Positions 26,403 through 36,288 of a stretch of 64,000 bases of DNA are shown here, one piece after another. How positions within the stretch are numbered: the stretch's first letter is position 1; every line of letters begins with the position of its first letter. Below the pieces are notes generated by a model. It ran no database searches and was not told where the DNA came from. It saw only the letters and a list, made by a program, of their open reading frames with translations. Source of the stretch: CBDFNC01 sp965249895 (GTDB lineage: Bacteria > Pseudomonadota > Gammaproteobacteria > Enterobacterales > CBDFNC01); contig CBDFNC010000001.1 in the NCBI GenBank assembly GCA_965249895.1, positions 930,001 through 994,000 on the forward strand, in the 5' to 3' direction. A program made the position numbers and the translations under genes.

Positions 26403-29400
26403 ATGACAAAAAAACAGCTCAAGGTAACCCTTGTTAGCCTCATTTCTCTACCTGTATTTTTATTGTTGGTATTAGTCGCGGCATTTTTTATCGGTTTTGA
26501 GCTGGACGCATCGCCATTTCGGGAGAAAATTAATACCAGTATTTCAACGTTACTGAAACGTGAGGTACAATTGACAGGGGAGATCCGCTTGTATATTTCA
26601 CCATCACCCTCGTTGAAACTCACTCAATTGGTGGTTAAAAACCCGGATGGTCAGGGGGATTTTGCCACAATTGGATTAGTTAAAGCTCAGTTGTCTCTGC
26701 TTCCTCTACTGGATAAGCAAATACAGATTGGTGATATCCAGCTGGCAGATACTCAGGTGAATCTGATTGAGCAAGGGGAAAAGAATAACTGGGCTTTCGA
26801 TTTTCCCAGTGAACAGCCCGCAATGACCGAAGCGCCTCCCGCTGAAAGCAAAAGCTTTAAAGTGATGGCGATCGATAGGATTAAGGCCAGTGAGATAGAA
26901 GTTCGTCATATAGATCTGAAGGAGGATTTGGAGCGCGTCTATAGATTAGATGAATTAAACCTGACAGCCCCCCTCGCTAAGGGGTTAGCGGTTACCGCCA
27001 GAGGCACGGTACATTCGCTGCCTTATCAATTGACCCTGGCTGCAGACATTAATCAACCAGGTCTGCCGTTTACTCTGGATGCAGAGATAGCCGGTGGTCG
27101 ATTACACAGCTCAGGGCATTTGGGCGATGAGCAGCAAAGCGGGGATTTTAAAATAACGCTTGGTTTTGACAAGCTGGATTATTTACAGCCTTTCTTACAC
27201 GGCGCCTTAGATCCTATGCTGCCTATTCGCCTGAATGCCGGCGTATCCCTGAACCAGGCTGTGGCCCGGGTGACCCTGGATAACCTGGGGTTAGGGGGGA
27301 CAAAGATAACCGGTGAACTGGAGCTGGATCGCGCCGAAGGTACCCGAATATCAGGTGAATTAGTGGCCGACAGCATTAACCTGGCACCCTGGCTAACGGA
27401 GTCGAGTGAACCAGCGGCCATGCAGCAATCCACACAAGCAGTGCAAGAGACTCCTTTAAATGAAGAGCAACTGCAACTGGTGGAGTTGGTGCAGAGCTAT
27501 CTGAATAAGGTGGTGGCGGATCTCAGCTTTTCCATTGGAGAATTAACCGGGTTAGCTGCTGAGATTAAGGATGCCAGTTTAGCTATCAAAGTTAAAAAAA
27601 ATAAACTGACAGCACCATCAAAAATCACCATAGCTAAGGTTCCGTTTAGTGGAAATATTTCCCTTTATATTGACGATAACACTATCTACAGCGAAGTGGA
27701 TCTAAAGGCCCATCAGTCCAGGATCGGGGATTTAGCCAAGGTGTTCCTTGGCGCGGAAACCATTAAAGGTTCCCTGGGATCTGGCCAGTTAAAAGCATCA
27801 AGTTCCGGTCAGAGTATTCAGGAGCTGATCAGGCAGGCGCAAATGAGTTTTACCCTGAATAAAGCCCATCTTACCTATGGCGAAGGAAAACGCGTTTCCC
27901 TTGAGCTGGACAAGGGGGAAATTATCAGCGGATTTAGTATCCCAAACCAGATCCTGCTGTCGGGCCGGTTACTGGATTTACCGTTTTCTGCGCGAGGAAA
28001 GACCCTGCCGCCGGCGGTACTGGCGCAGGGCAAAAGCTGGGATGCCAGTTTGGATATCAGCGCCCCCCAGAGCACAATTCGCCTGACTGGAAATATCAAC
28101 AGCTTAAAAAGCCTTGATGGCAGTGAATTCAAACTGGAAGTGGATATCAAGCGATTGGGAGCCCTTGCCAACTGGATCGGGGTCAGGCCGGATGCCAAGG
28201 CCAGGGTCAAGTTGAACGGGGTATTGCTGGGCAAAGGCGAGTCTCTGCAGCTTGACCTGACTCAGATCCGCTTTGGTCGAACCAAAGGCCAAGGCAAGAT
28301 GTTCTGGCAACCGGGTGAAGAAGACACCTATGTGGATTTGTTTGGTCGCTTTGAAACAATAAACTTAAAGCAATATAGTCGGTTACTTCCAGCGGCCAAG
28401 CCTGGCTCCAGAGATGACAAACCGTCAGCCGGGCTGACGGTGGATATCCCTATTTTACCGGGGGAAATCACCATTATGGACGCCAATTTCGATCTGGGTG
28501 TGAACAAACTACTGGCGGATAAGTTCAAATTTTATGATATAGGCTTAAAAGGCAGTATCCGCGACGGTTGGTTAAACCAGGCGCCGTTTCAGCTTGGTTT
28601 TGCGGGCTCCTTGTTTAAGGGAAATATGGTGCTGGACTTCAGGGGTTTGGAGCCTAAGTTGGCTTTTGAACTTAATACCAATAAACCTGACTTGGGCGCC
28701 TTATTCAGGGAGCTGGATCTGGTGCAGGATCTTAGCGCCAGGTTAGAATCGATGACTCTGAGTCTGTCTATGCAAGGGCGAAGTATCAAGTCCTTGTTAT
28801 CCAGTGCGAAGGTAAAAGCGGGTTTATACGGCGGCGTCTGGACCTTAAAGGATGTGAGCTCCCAGCGCAGTTTGGATATCCAGTTAGCTCAAGGTGAATT
28901 GACCGCTGCGCCCGCTACACCCGTCCAGTTACAGCTAAGCGGTGAACTCAAATCCTTGCCAGTGGACATACACTTTTCAACTCTGCCGCTGGGGCAGTTT
29001 ATTCCCAGGCCCGAGTCTTTGCCGGTGGAATTGGAGGCCAGTCTGGCGGAGATAAAGCTGTCGGCGCGATCCGAGCTTAAATTACCCGTCAGTGATCAAC
29101 AACTGGCACTGGATGTGACGCTGAAAAGCCCCAGCCTGACTCAGCTTAACCCTCTGCTAGGTGTAGATTTTCCGCCGTACGGGCCAATTAAATTGGCCGC
29201 CAGCTTACACACAATGAAGCAAGGTTATCGTTTATCCAATTTGCTGATTAAGGTGGCCAACAGCGAGCTCACCGGGCAGCTGGAGCTGGATACCCGAGTC
29301 AAACCCACCCTTACCGCACGCTTTAATGCAAAGCAGATCCAGTTGAATGACTTTGCTACCGGAGACTGGTCTCCGGTAGCCGAGGGTGAGCCAGGTAGGG

Positions 29401-30284
29401 AGGAAGAAGAGCAAGAGAGTGAAGGAAAGGCGCTGCTGACGCCCGAAGCCATGCAGCTTATGGATATTGATTTTAAGCTTGACGTGAAGCAGGTGAGTTC
29501 CGGTGATGATTTACTGGGTAAAGGGCACCTGTATTGGCAGCTGGACCATGGTCAGTTCGATCTGTCTAGTCTAATGCTGGATATTCCTGGAGGTGGTGTG
29601 GAGCTGAAAGGTTCACTGGCTTATCAGGCGAATGCTCTGGACTCCTGGCTGTACGCGAAAGTAGATAAACTGGATTATGGTGTGCTGGCCCACAGGGTGA
29701 AGCCGGAAGCGGATATTTTCGGTAAATTTAGCCTGGATCTGGATATTCGCTCAACCAGTGAGAGTCCGGCCCGGATCATGGAAAATGCCAGCGGTCACCT
29801 GCGATTTGCGGTCTGGCCTGAAAAATTTGAGGCGGGGATTTTCGACTTATGGGCCGTGAGCCTGGTTAACGCCGTGTTACCTCAAGTGGCGCCGGACGCG
29901 AGATCCGAGCTTAACTGTGTGGTGGGACGCTTTAATATGGAACAAGGCCAACTGGAGCAAGATGTTTTATTCGCAGATACTTCCCGTATGCAAGTATTTG
30001 GCGAAGCCCAGGTGGATTTCACCGATAAACAGTTTTTATTACACCTGAAACCAAGGGCCAAACGAGCGCAGATATTTTCTCTGGAGACACCCATAGAGGT
30101 GGAGGGTGCGTTTGAAGACTTTGGTATAGGGGTGGCCAATGGTGGCTTGCTAGGCACTACTTTGCGCTTTGTGACCAGTCCAGTGATCTCTCCTTTACGC
30201 TGGATGGTGGAAACGCCCATAAATCGCAAGGGAGACCCACAGTGTCAACGGGCCTGGGCGGGAAGCCTGATGGAAACACCCTAG
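26403..30284 (+). CDS. AsmA-family protein (large envelope protein)
   Basis: About 1293 residues. A single N-terminal membrane helix (V-T-L-V-S-L-I-S-L-P-V-F-L-L-L-V-L-V) is followed by a long beta-rich periplasmic body with the AsmA N-terminal domain and a C-terminal AsmA_2 domain (near W-A-V-S-L-V-N-A-V-L-P). AsmA-like proteins resemble VPS13-type lipid-transfer bridges and affect outer-membrane lipid homeostasis. It is twice the length of E. coli AsmA (617), closer to large members such as TamB-length paralogues. The ATG at 26403 is preferred; an in-frame TTG lies at 26385. Confidence 0.85.
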   Translation: MTKKQLKVTLVSLISLPVFLLLVLVAAFFIGFELDASPFREKINTSISTLLKREVQLTGEIRLYISPSPSLKLTQLVVKNPDGQGDFATIGLVKAQLSLLPLLDKQIQIGDIQLADTQVNLIEQGEKNNWAFDFPSEQPAMTEAPPAESKSFKVMAIDRIKASEIEVRHIDLKEDLERVYRLDELNLTAPLAKGLAVTARGTVHSLPYQLTLAADINQPGLPFTLDAEIAGGRLHSSGHLGDEQQSGDFKITLGFDKLDYLQPFLHGALDPMLPIRLNAGVSLNQAVARVTLDNLGLGGTKITGELELDRAEGTRISGELVADSINLAPWLTESSEPAAMQQSTQAVQETPLNEEQLQLVELVQSYLNKVVADLSFSIGELTGLAAEIKDASLAIKVKKNKLTAPSKITIAKVPFSGNISLYIDDNTIYSEVDLKAHQSRIGDLAKVFLGAETIKGSLGSGQLKASSSGQSIQELIRQAQMSFTLNKAHLTYGEGKRVSLELDKGEIISGFSIPNQILLSGRLLDLPFSARGKTLPPAVLAQGKSWDASLDISAPQSTIRLTGNINSLKSLDGSEFKLEVDIKRLGALANWIGVRPDAKARVKLNGVLLGKGESLQLDLTQIRFGRTKGQGKMFWQPGEEDTYVDLFGRFETINLKQYSRLLPAAKPGSRDDKPSAGLTVDIPILPGEITIMDANFDLGVNKLLADKFKFYDIGLKGSIRDGWLNQAPFQLGFAGSLFKGNMVLDFRGLEPKLAFELNTNKPDLGALFRELDLVQDLSARLESMTLSLSMQGRSIKSLLSSAKVKAGLYGGVWTLKDVSSQRSLDIQLAQGELTAAPATPVQLQLSGELKSLPVDIHFSTLPLGQFIPRPESLPVELEASLAEIKLSARSELKLPVSDQQLALDVTLKSPSLTQLNPLLGVDFPPYGPIKLAASLHTMKQGYRLSNLLIKVANSELTGQLELDTRVKPTLTARFNAKQIQLNDFATGDWSPVAEGEPGREEEEQESEGKALLTPEAMQLMDIDFKLDVKQVSSGDDLLGKGHLYWQLDHGQFDLSSLMLDIPGGGVELKGSLAYQANALDSWLYAKVDKLDYGVLAHRVKPEADIFGKFSLDLDIRSTSESPARIMENASGHLRFAVWPEKFEAGIFDLWAVSLVNAVLPQVAPDARSELNCVVGRFNMEQGQLEQDVLFADTSRMQVFGEAQVDFTDKQFLLHLKPRAKRAQIFSLETPIEVEGAFEDFGIGVANGGLLGTTLRFVTSPVISPLRWMVETPINRKGDPQCQRAWAGSLMETP

Positions 30285-30539
30285 CTCACTCGCGTTGATT
30301 ATTCTGGACAGAACTCAATAAGTACGTCGAAAATATCGAAATATATGGTAGTGAAGATGTGATCTGCTAAAAAGTGTTCTCTATCGTATTTTTACCAGGG
30401 ACAGGTGTTACCAAAGGGGTGAACTATGTATTTTGCGATTCCTGCCCTTGCTGTTTTATTTGGCTTAACAGTACAAAGTGCGTCAAATTGGACCGGTAAT
30501 TCAGAGCAGAGCAATCAGGTAAAGGGTAACAAACGCGTC

Positions 30540-31801
30540 TTAACTTACCTGGGTAGCGCTATGGCATTTCCATTGCTGTTTTGCGCGATTTCTTATCTCG
30601 GCTGTCGACAAAGGATTAAGCGTCATGGCGCTGCGCAGGGTTTCGATGCCAAACTGTTTCAGCTCGTGCTTTTCATTGGAAAGGATATCCGGCACCTTAT
30701 TCCTGAGCGTATCAGCCCCTCTTAAAATAGCGGCGACGGGGTTGTTCAGCTCATGAGCGACGCCGGCGACTAACTGACCCAGTACCGCCATTTTCTCAGT
30801 CTCAACCAGTTGTTGGTAAGCCATATCCAGAGAAGCATGGGTTTCCTGTAGCTTAAGCTTGGTTTCTATACTGGATTGCGCCCGGCGATTCAGGTTTCGC
30901 AATAACAGATTGGTAAAGGGGGCCAGTAGTTCGCTGTTGGACTTCATTACCGTGCTAAACATGGCCTTATCGAGCTTAATGACTTCTGTGTTGGTCAGGG
31001 TAATACTGGAAGTAAAGGCCTTTTCTCCTGTGGTAAAAGACATTCCTCCCACCATGCCGCCACCATGCCGCCACCCTGCAGCACTGAAACTTCCTGTTGC
31101 TGCCCCGCAGAATCTCGCTTCTTTAACAGCACCTCTCCTTTGGCAATAAACCAGAGAAAGTCGTTTGTTTCACCTTCCTTGGTTAGCAGGTGATTGGCGC
31201 TGTATTTTCGGCAGACATGGGTTTCGTCTCCAATTGCAAAAATCTGATACAGGGCGTCGAAAACCAGCTTGGATAGCTGTCGGTCGGAGTATTGGGAATA
31301 GTCCAGAAATCCCTGTTTAAATTGATTAACCTGTTTCTCTAGCTGACTGTTGACTAACTTGGCCTGGTCCAGTACCTGGGTGTAGTGCAGCAGTTTATTG
31401 TCGTGCTCGACAATAAACTGGGTCAGTTGCTCTTTGATAGCGCTGGCCAACTCCTCTGTTCGCCATGGTGAGGTCAGTACATAATCCAACCGACCCTTGT
31501 TGACTATATCGATGATACTGGTGACTTCCGTTTGCTCGGCTAACAGGATTTTTCGCGCCGACATGTTGGCAGGGTGATTTTCCAGTTCGATAAAAAGGCT
31601 TGGCTGACAAATCAATGTACAAAGGGGTTTGTCTTGTTGCTTGAGCTGGTCCAGCCGATCTATCCCTAGCTACAGGGCCGAAGTGACAGTGACGAGTTCG
31701 AAATAGGGAATCAACTCGGCAAGATCCTCTGTCAGGCGGCTTAATATTTCCTTATTCTCATGGATGCAAAGGATAACGTAGGGACTCATTTGGTCTTGCA
31801 T
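30540..31801 (-). pseudogene. Receiver/cyclic-nucleotide-binding/HisKA sensor kinase, disrupted and truncated
   Basis: Reading from ATG 31801, a receiver-like domain is cut by an in-frame TAG at 31670-31672 (after T-S-A-L). It then continues open through a coiled coil and a cNMP-binding domain. At 31051-31072 an 11-base unit is present twice in tandem; deleting one copy restores L-Q-G-G-G-M-V-G-G-M-S-F and the rest of the cNMP domain. A HisKA dimerisation helix follows (G-V-A-H-E-L-N-N-P, phospho-acceptor His), but the gene ends near 30540 with no ATPase domain. Three separate lesions make this a dead gene. Confidence 0.85.
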
Positions 31802-32033
31802 GCCTCATCAGGAACATGTGCTCAGTATACAGAGGATGATCATTTTGTTTATTGAGCTTATCGATATTATGAGTGGATTATTGAACCCGGTTAGTTTCGG
31901 TCATGTATTTGTCCCGGGAACTTCTCCGCATTTAAAGGAAGGGGTAAAGCAAGCATTGCGTTTAACCAGGGATAACCAGGGTCAATATTGGAGAAGCCAT
32001 TGCGGCTCCTCCATTGATTGCCTACGGGGAAAG

Positions 32034-33884
32034 TTAAATCTGAAAGCTACCCACCTGTTTATTAAGGTGCCCGGCAATATTGTTTAGGGCATCGGCACGG
32101 TCCTTACTCTGATCTGCTTGACTGGCCAGCTCGTCGGATACGTCTTTAATCGCCTGGGTATTACGGCTGACTTCTTCCGTTACCGCTCTTTGCTGTTCCG
32201 CAGCGCTGGATATTTGCGTCGCCATATCACTGATCTTGGTGATGCTTTCGGTAATTTGATCGAGAGCCTGGGTGGCTTGATTGGCGTCTTCCACACCAAG
32301 TTTCGCCAATTCCTGACTTTCGTTCATGGTGCTGACTGCGCTATGGGTATTACGTTGCAGGGTCTCTATCATAGTGCGTATTTCTTCAGTGGATCTGTGG
32401 GTTCGTTGGGAAAGGGCTCTTACCTCGTCCCTGCTCTCCCGCACGCGCGGCTTCAATTGCTGCGTTAAGGGCCAGCAGGTTGGTTTGCTCCGCAACTCCC
32501 TGGATTGTAGAAAGGATAACGTTGATTTCCTGGGTATTTTTTTCCAGCTCCTGAATAATACCCGCGGCTTGCTCAATTTGTGCCGCAAGATCTTCGATGG
32601 AGGCCTGATTTCGGGAGATCACGGCTTTTCCTTCTTCACAGCCGTCGGCTGAGTCCCTGGCCGCTTCTGCCGTTAGCTCTGCATTCGAGGCGACTTCATT
32701 GGCGGTGGCTGACATTTGGTGTACGGCTGCGGCTATTTGAGATATTTCGTTTTGTTGTACCCCCAACTCTCGACTGGCGTTATCGGCCGCTTTACTCGAC
32801 GCCTGGGCTTCGTTACTTAGTTGTGCTGAAGTACCGACGATGTCTGTGACTATCTGGTGCAGCTTAATGGACGAAGGCATAGACACTGTGCCCCAAGCGG
32901 CCTATTTCATCCTGACGAGCCAGTGCCACGCGTTTGGTGAGATCGCCGTCTCCCTGAGCCAAATCGTTAAGCGCCACGTTCAGGACATTAAGGGGTTTTA
33001 ATAGTTGGCTGATCACTAGAAAGGCGATAAGGGTAATAACAATAAACTGGATCATACTAGTCAGGACTGCATTCAGGGTTACTTTTTTGACCGCCGCAAA
33101 GGCGACGCTTTTATTGATAATCAGACCCAAATACCAGTCAGAGCCGGGAATCGCCTGGAAACGGACCAGGCTTGAAACTCCGGAAACCTCCATTGCTTCC
33201 ATAACCTGGTTATTGCTGATTGGTTGGATCTTAGCGGGTGTTAAGGAGGAGTTGATGCGGGTGGTTTGTTTAAGTGTCAGGCTGGAGTCAGGATGCGCCA
33301 CCAGAAGGCCATTTTTGTCCACAAGAATGGCCTGGGTTCCTTCGCTTTTGCTTTGCAGGATACTGTCTACCAGCATTTTTATGGACATGTCGGCAGCTAA
33401 AACACCCTGGGGAATAGGCTTGGCAACAGTGACTATCAGCTCACCTGAAGCCGCGTCCATATATGGCGCGGTAATGGTAAGTTTACCCTCGATTTTGGCT
33501 TTTTTATACCAGGGGCGGACTCTGGGGTCGTAACCGCTGGGCAGAGACTCGTTAGGGTCGCTCATCAACATCTCCCCTTCAGCCGTCCCCAGGTATACGA
33601 CTTTCAGATCGCCTGCTCGCTGAGCGTTGGCCAGAAACCCCTGGGTGTCAGAGCTGTTATTCAATGATTCGGCAGTGGCATTTAACACGTTCACCTTGGC
33701 AATCAACCATTTACCTATGCCCCTCACTGTGGCATCGACTATGGTGGCTGTGTAACTGTCTAGGGAATCTGTGGTTTCATTCTTGATGGTGTTAGAAAAC
33801 AGCCAGATTTGCAGGACAGCTAAAATCGCGATGATTAACGCGACGGAGCCGAGTAACTTTTGTTTGTTTGATAGACAGTGCCAT
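32034..33884 (-). pseudogene. Methyl-accepting chemotaxis protein (dCache type), three frame disruptions
   Basis: From ATG 33884 (AAAGG seven bases upstream) the pieces are: MALSIKQ and a first membrane helix; a dCache ligand domain with R-V-R-P-W-Y-K-K and a later A-P-Y-M-D, as in amino-acid sensors; a second membrane helix; HAMP; and the signalling hairpin with A-E-Q-T-N-L-L-A-L-N-A-A-I-E-A-A-R-A-G-E. Lesions: one extra CAAA in (CAAA)n at the seventh codon, a shift near 32880 in HAMP, and loss of the conserved R-G-F-A-V-V-A segment near 32446. Intact length would be about 620 residues. Confidence 0.85.
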
Positions 33885-34066
33885 AAAGGGCCTTTTGAGA
33901 AACTGTGTAATGCGTTGTAATAAAATGCTATCGGCCTAGCGTTAAAAAAATGTAGGGGAAAGTCACTAATTTCTATTGGTTTACTAAGGAAAAATCACAT
34001 TCTTTACCAGGATGCTGGTGATATCAATTAAAATGCCTCAGGAATAACGGATATCCGCTTTGTAGC

Positions 34067-35462
34067 CTAAAGGATAAACAGTAACACCAGGTATAATAGT
34101 CCCAGTCCGGTTAACCCAATTAATCCGCCTGCCTTAATTAAGTCTTTGGTTTCGATTAACCCGGTGGAATAAGCCAGTGCGTTGGGCGGGGTGCTCACGG
34201 GTAAGATCATGCCAAGAGAAGAGGAGAAAGCCACTATGACAAGTAGGCTCGTTATGCCGTTGTCACCGCTAAGACCCGGCACAGCTGTGGCGACGGCTGC
34301 GGCGATAGGCATAATAAGGTTGGCGGTGGCGGTATTGGACATAAAGTTTGCCATCAGGAAGCAAACCAAGGAGAGGGCGATAAAGACCAGCCAGGTAGCC
34401 ATACTGGCAAAGTCGATACTCTCAGCCAGTTTTACCGCCAGACCGCTTTTATCCAGGGCCAGTCCCATGGCAATACCTCCTGCCACAAGCCAGAGTACAT
34501 CCCAGTTAATCAACTTGAGATCCTCTTTCTCTATAACCCCGGATAGGGTGAAAACGGTAAGGGGAATAATAGCGACCACATAGGAGTTCATTCCATGTAA
34601 ACCTGTGGTGAGCCAGAGCAAAATCGTCAGGGCGAAGGTCACGTACAACACATAGGCTTTAGGGTGTTTTTGAAACTTGCCCTGTAACTTCAGGGGTAAC
34701 TGCTTTTGTTTGGCTGGGTAGAGTTTTTGCAACAGAAACCAGGCTATGGTGAGCTGAACCAGTACGAAGGGTAAACCTATCATCATCCATTGGGCAAAGC
34801 TGATACTGCCTTGCGGCAAGTATTGCAGGGCTATGGCATTGGGAGGGATACCTATGGGAGTGGCCATCCCCCCGGTATTGGCGGCAATAGGTATAGCCAG
34901 GATAAGGGCTTTGACTCCCTCGTCGTCTTTGGGGGCAACCGCCAAAATGGGACCTAGAATGGCCAGCATCATCACTGTGGTAGCTGTATTACTCATAAAC
35001 ATGGAGAAGCATCAGGCCTAACATGACCCGATAAATTTGGTTACCAAAGGGTTTTAATAAAACCCGGGCCAAATTGACATCCAGTTCATATTTGGAGGCA
35101 GCTATGGCTAAGGCGAAGCCACCCATAAACAGCACTATGATAGGTGAGGAAAAACTGGCGAAAATGCTGGTATAAGGCAGCAACTCACCTAGCGGTGTTT
35201 GAGATGAACCGGTTTGGATTAGGGGTGTTAGTCCCTTATCTGAGATCATTACTACTTCCAGGGTAATGGTCAGTAAGGAAGTCGCAAAAACCGGCACGGG
35301 CTCCAGGATCCAGAGTAAGGCTGCCAGTACAAAAATAGCGATGATCCTGTGTTGAACCAGAGTCAAATCCGCTAGCGGGATCACGGATGTAGGCAATGCC
35401 AACACAATCACTGGCAACCCGATACAGATAAGTAACTTTATGACTTGTCTTGAATTTATCAT
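34067..35462 (-). pseudogene. SLC13/DASS-family dicarboxylate or sulfate transporter, disrupted by a short deletion
   Basis: The N-terminal 150 residues read from ATG 35462 to a stop at 34989, ending G-L-M-L-L-H-V-Y-E. The rest (34067-35002) is in another frame and begins S-M-F-M-S-N-T-A-T-T, the first family signature, with a second S-N-T-A-T later and T-P-P-N-A-L near the end. In relatives several residues (about L-T-A-F) separate L-M-L from S-M-F-M-S-N-T, so a small deletion near 35000-35012 both removed residues and shifted the frame. Intact, it would be a Na+-coupled anion transporter with 11-13 helices. Confidence 0.8.
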
Positions 35463-35677
35463 CGAGCCACCGGGAGTTAAAAATGTCGAGTCACTGTATC
35501 AATTTGTAGGTAGAGATACTCTGATACAGCTCAAGTTCACTTAGTCCATTACCCGTTTTGGTTTCTGCGTTATCTTGGATAGCTATTAAGGAAAAGGGGA
35601 ATCTTGTCGATTTACTGGCGAATTATTGTTTTCTATGAAATCTTTACAGATATCAAAACTCACTTGCGGGATGAATA

Positions 35678-36283
35678 ATGGTTGATCAGGCAGAAAAAGA
35701 CGCACGTTATAAGCAGCGCCAGGAAAAAGTAAAGACAGCGGTGGATAAGCGCGTCGAAGCAGCGAAAATCGAGAAAGGTCTGTTTCTTGTCATCACCGGC
35801 AACGGTAAGGGTAAGTCAACTTCCGGCTTTGGCACTGTCGCCAGGGCGGTTGGGCATGGTCAGAAATGTGGGGTAGCTCAGTTTATAAAAGGCACCTGGG
35901 ATTGTGGAGAGCGTACCCTGTTGGAAAAAAACGGTGTCGACTTTCATGTGATGGCCACAGGTTTTACCTGGGAAACCCAAAATAAAGCAGCGGATCGTGC
36001 GGCAGCGCAGCACGTCTGGAAAGCCTGTCAGGTTATGCTGGCGGACCCGAGTTATGATCTTATCCTATTGGATGAGATGACCTATATGGTTACTTATGGT
36101 TATGTGGAGCTGGAAGAGTTGCTAGCGGCCATTAAGGGGCGTCCGTCGGAGCAATCTGTGGTTATCACGGGACGAGCCTGCCACCGCAGCTTGATCGAAC
36201 TGGCGGATACGGTATCGGAAGTACAAAGCATTAAACACGCCTTTGAAGCCGGGGTAAAGGCTCGCAAAGGCGTGGATTGGTAA
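35678..36283 (+). CDS. cobO: Cob(I)yrinic acid a,c-diamide adenosyltransferase
   Basis: The 201-residue BtuR/CobO/CobA-type enzyme transfers the adenosyl group of ATP to the cobalt of corrinoids. The unusual P-loop T-G-N-G-K-G-K-S-T is at residues 40-48. Other family motifs are G-T-W-D-C-G-E-R-T, D-L-I-L-L-D-E-M-T-Y and V-V-I-T-G-R-A. It probably serves cobamide salvage, since no other corrinoid gene is nearby. I looked for a cobalamin riboswitch in the 214 bases upstream and saw none. Confidence 0.92.
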   Translation: MVDQAEKDARYKQRQEKVKTAVDKRVEAAKIEKGLFLVITGNGKGKSTSGFGTVARAVGHGQKCGVAQFIKGTWDCGERTLLEKNGVDFHVMATGFTWETQNKAADRAAAQHVWKACQVMLADPSYDLILLDEMTYMVTYGYVELEELLAAIKGRPSEQSVVITGRACHRSLIELADTVSEVQSIKHAFEAGVKARKGVDW

Positions 36284-36288
36284 GTTTC

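Noticed and set aside
26706..29452. Many minus-strand frames of 60-120 codons under the asmA-like gene
   Set aside because: They are out-of-frame readings of a long real gene, with no start signals or recognisable motifs.
30426..30725. 99-codon plus-strand frame after the asmA-like gene
   Set aside because: Its second half is the mirror of the sensor-kinase remnant on the minus strand. The first half has one hydrophobic stretch, but I found no other coding evidence.
35463..35677. Cobalamin riboswitch upstream of cobO
   Set aside because: I looked for the conserved B12-box-type sequence and its hairpins and saw none.
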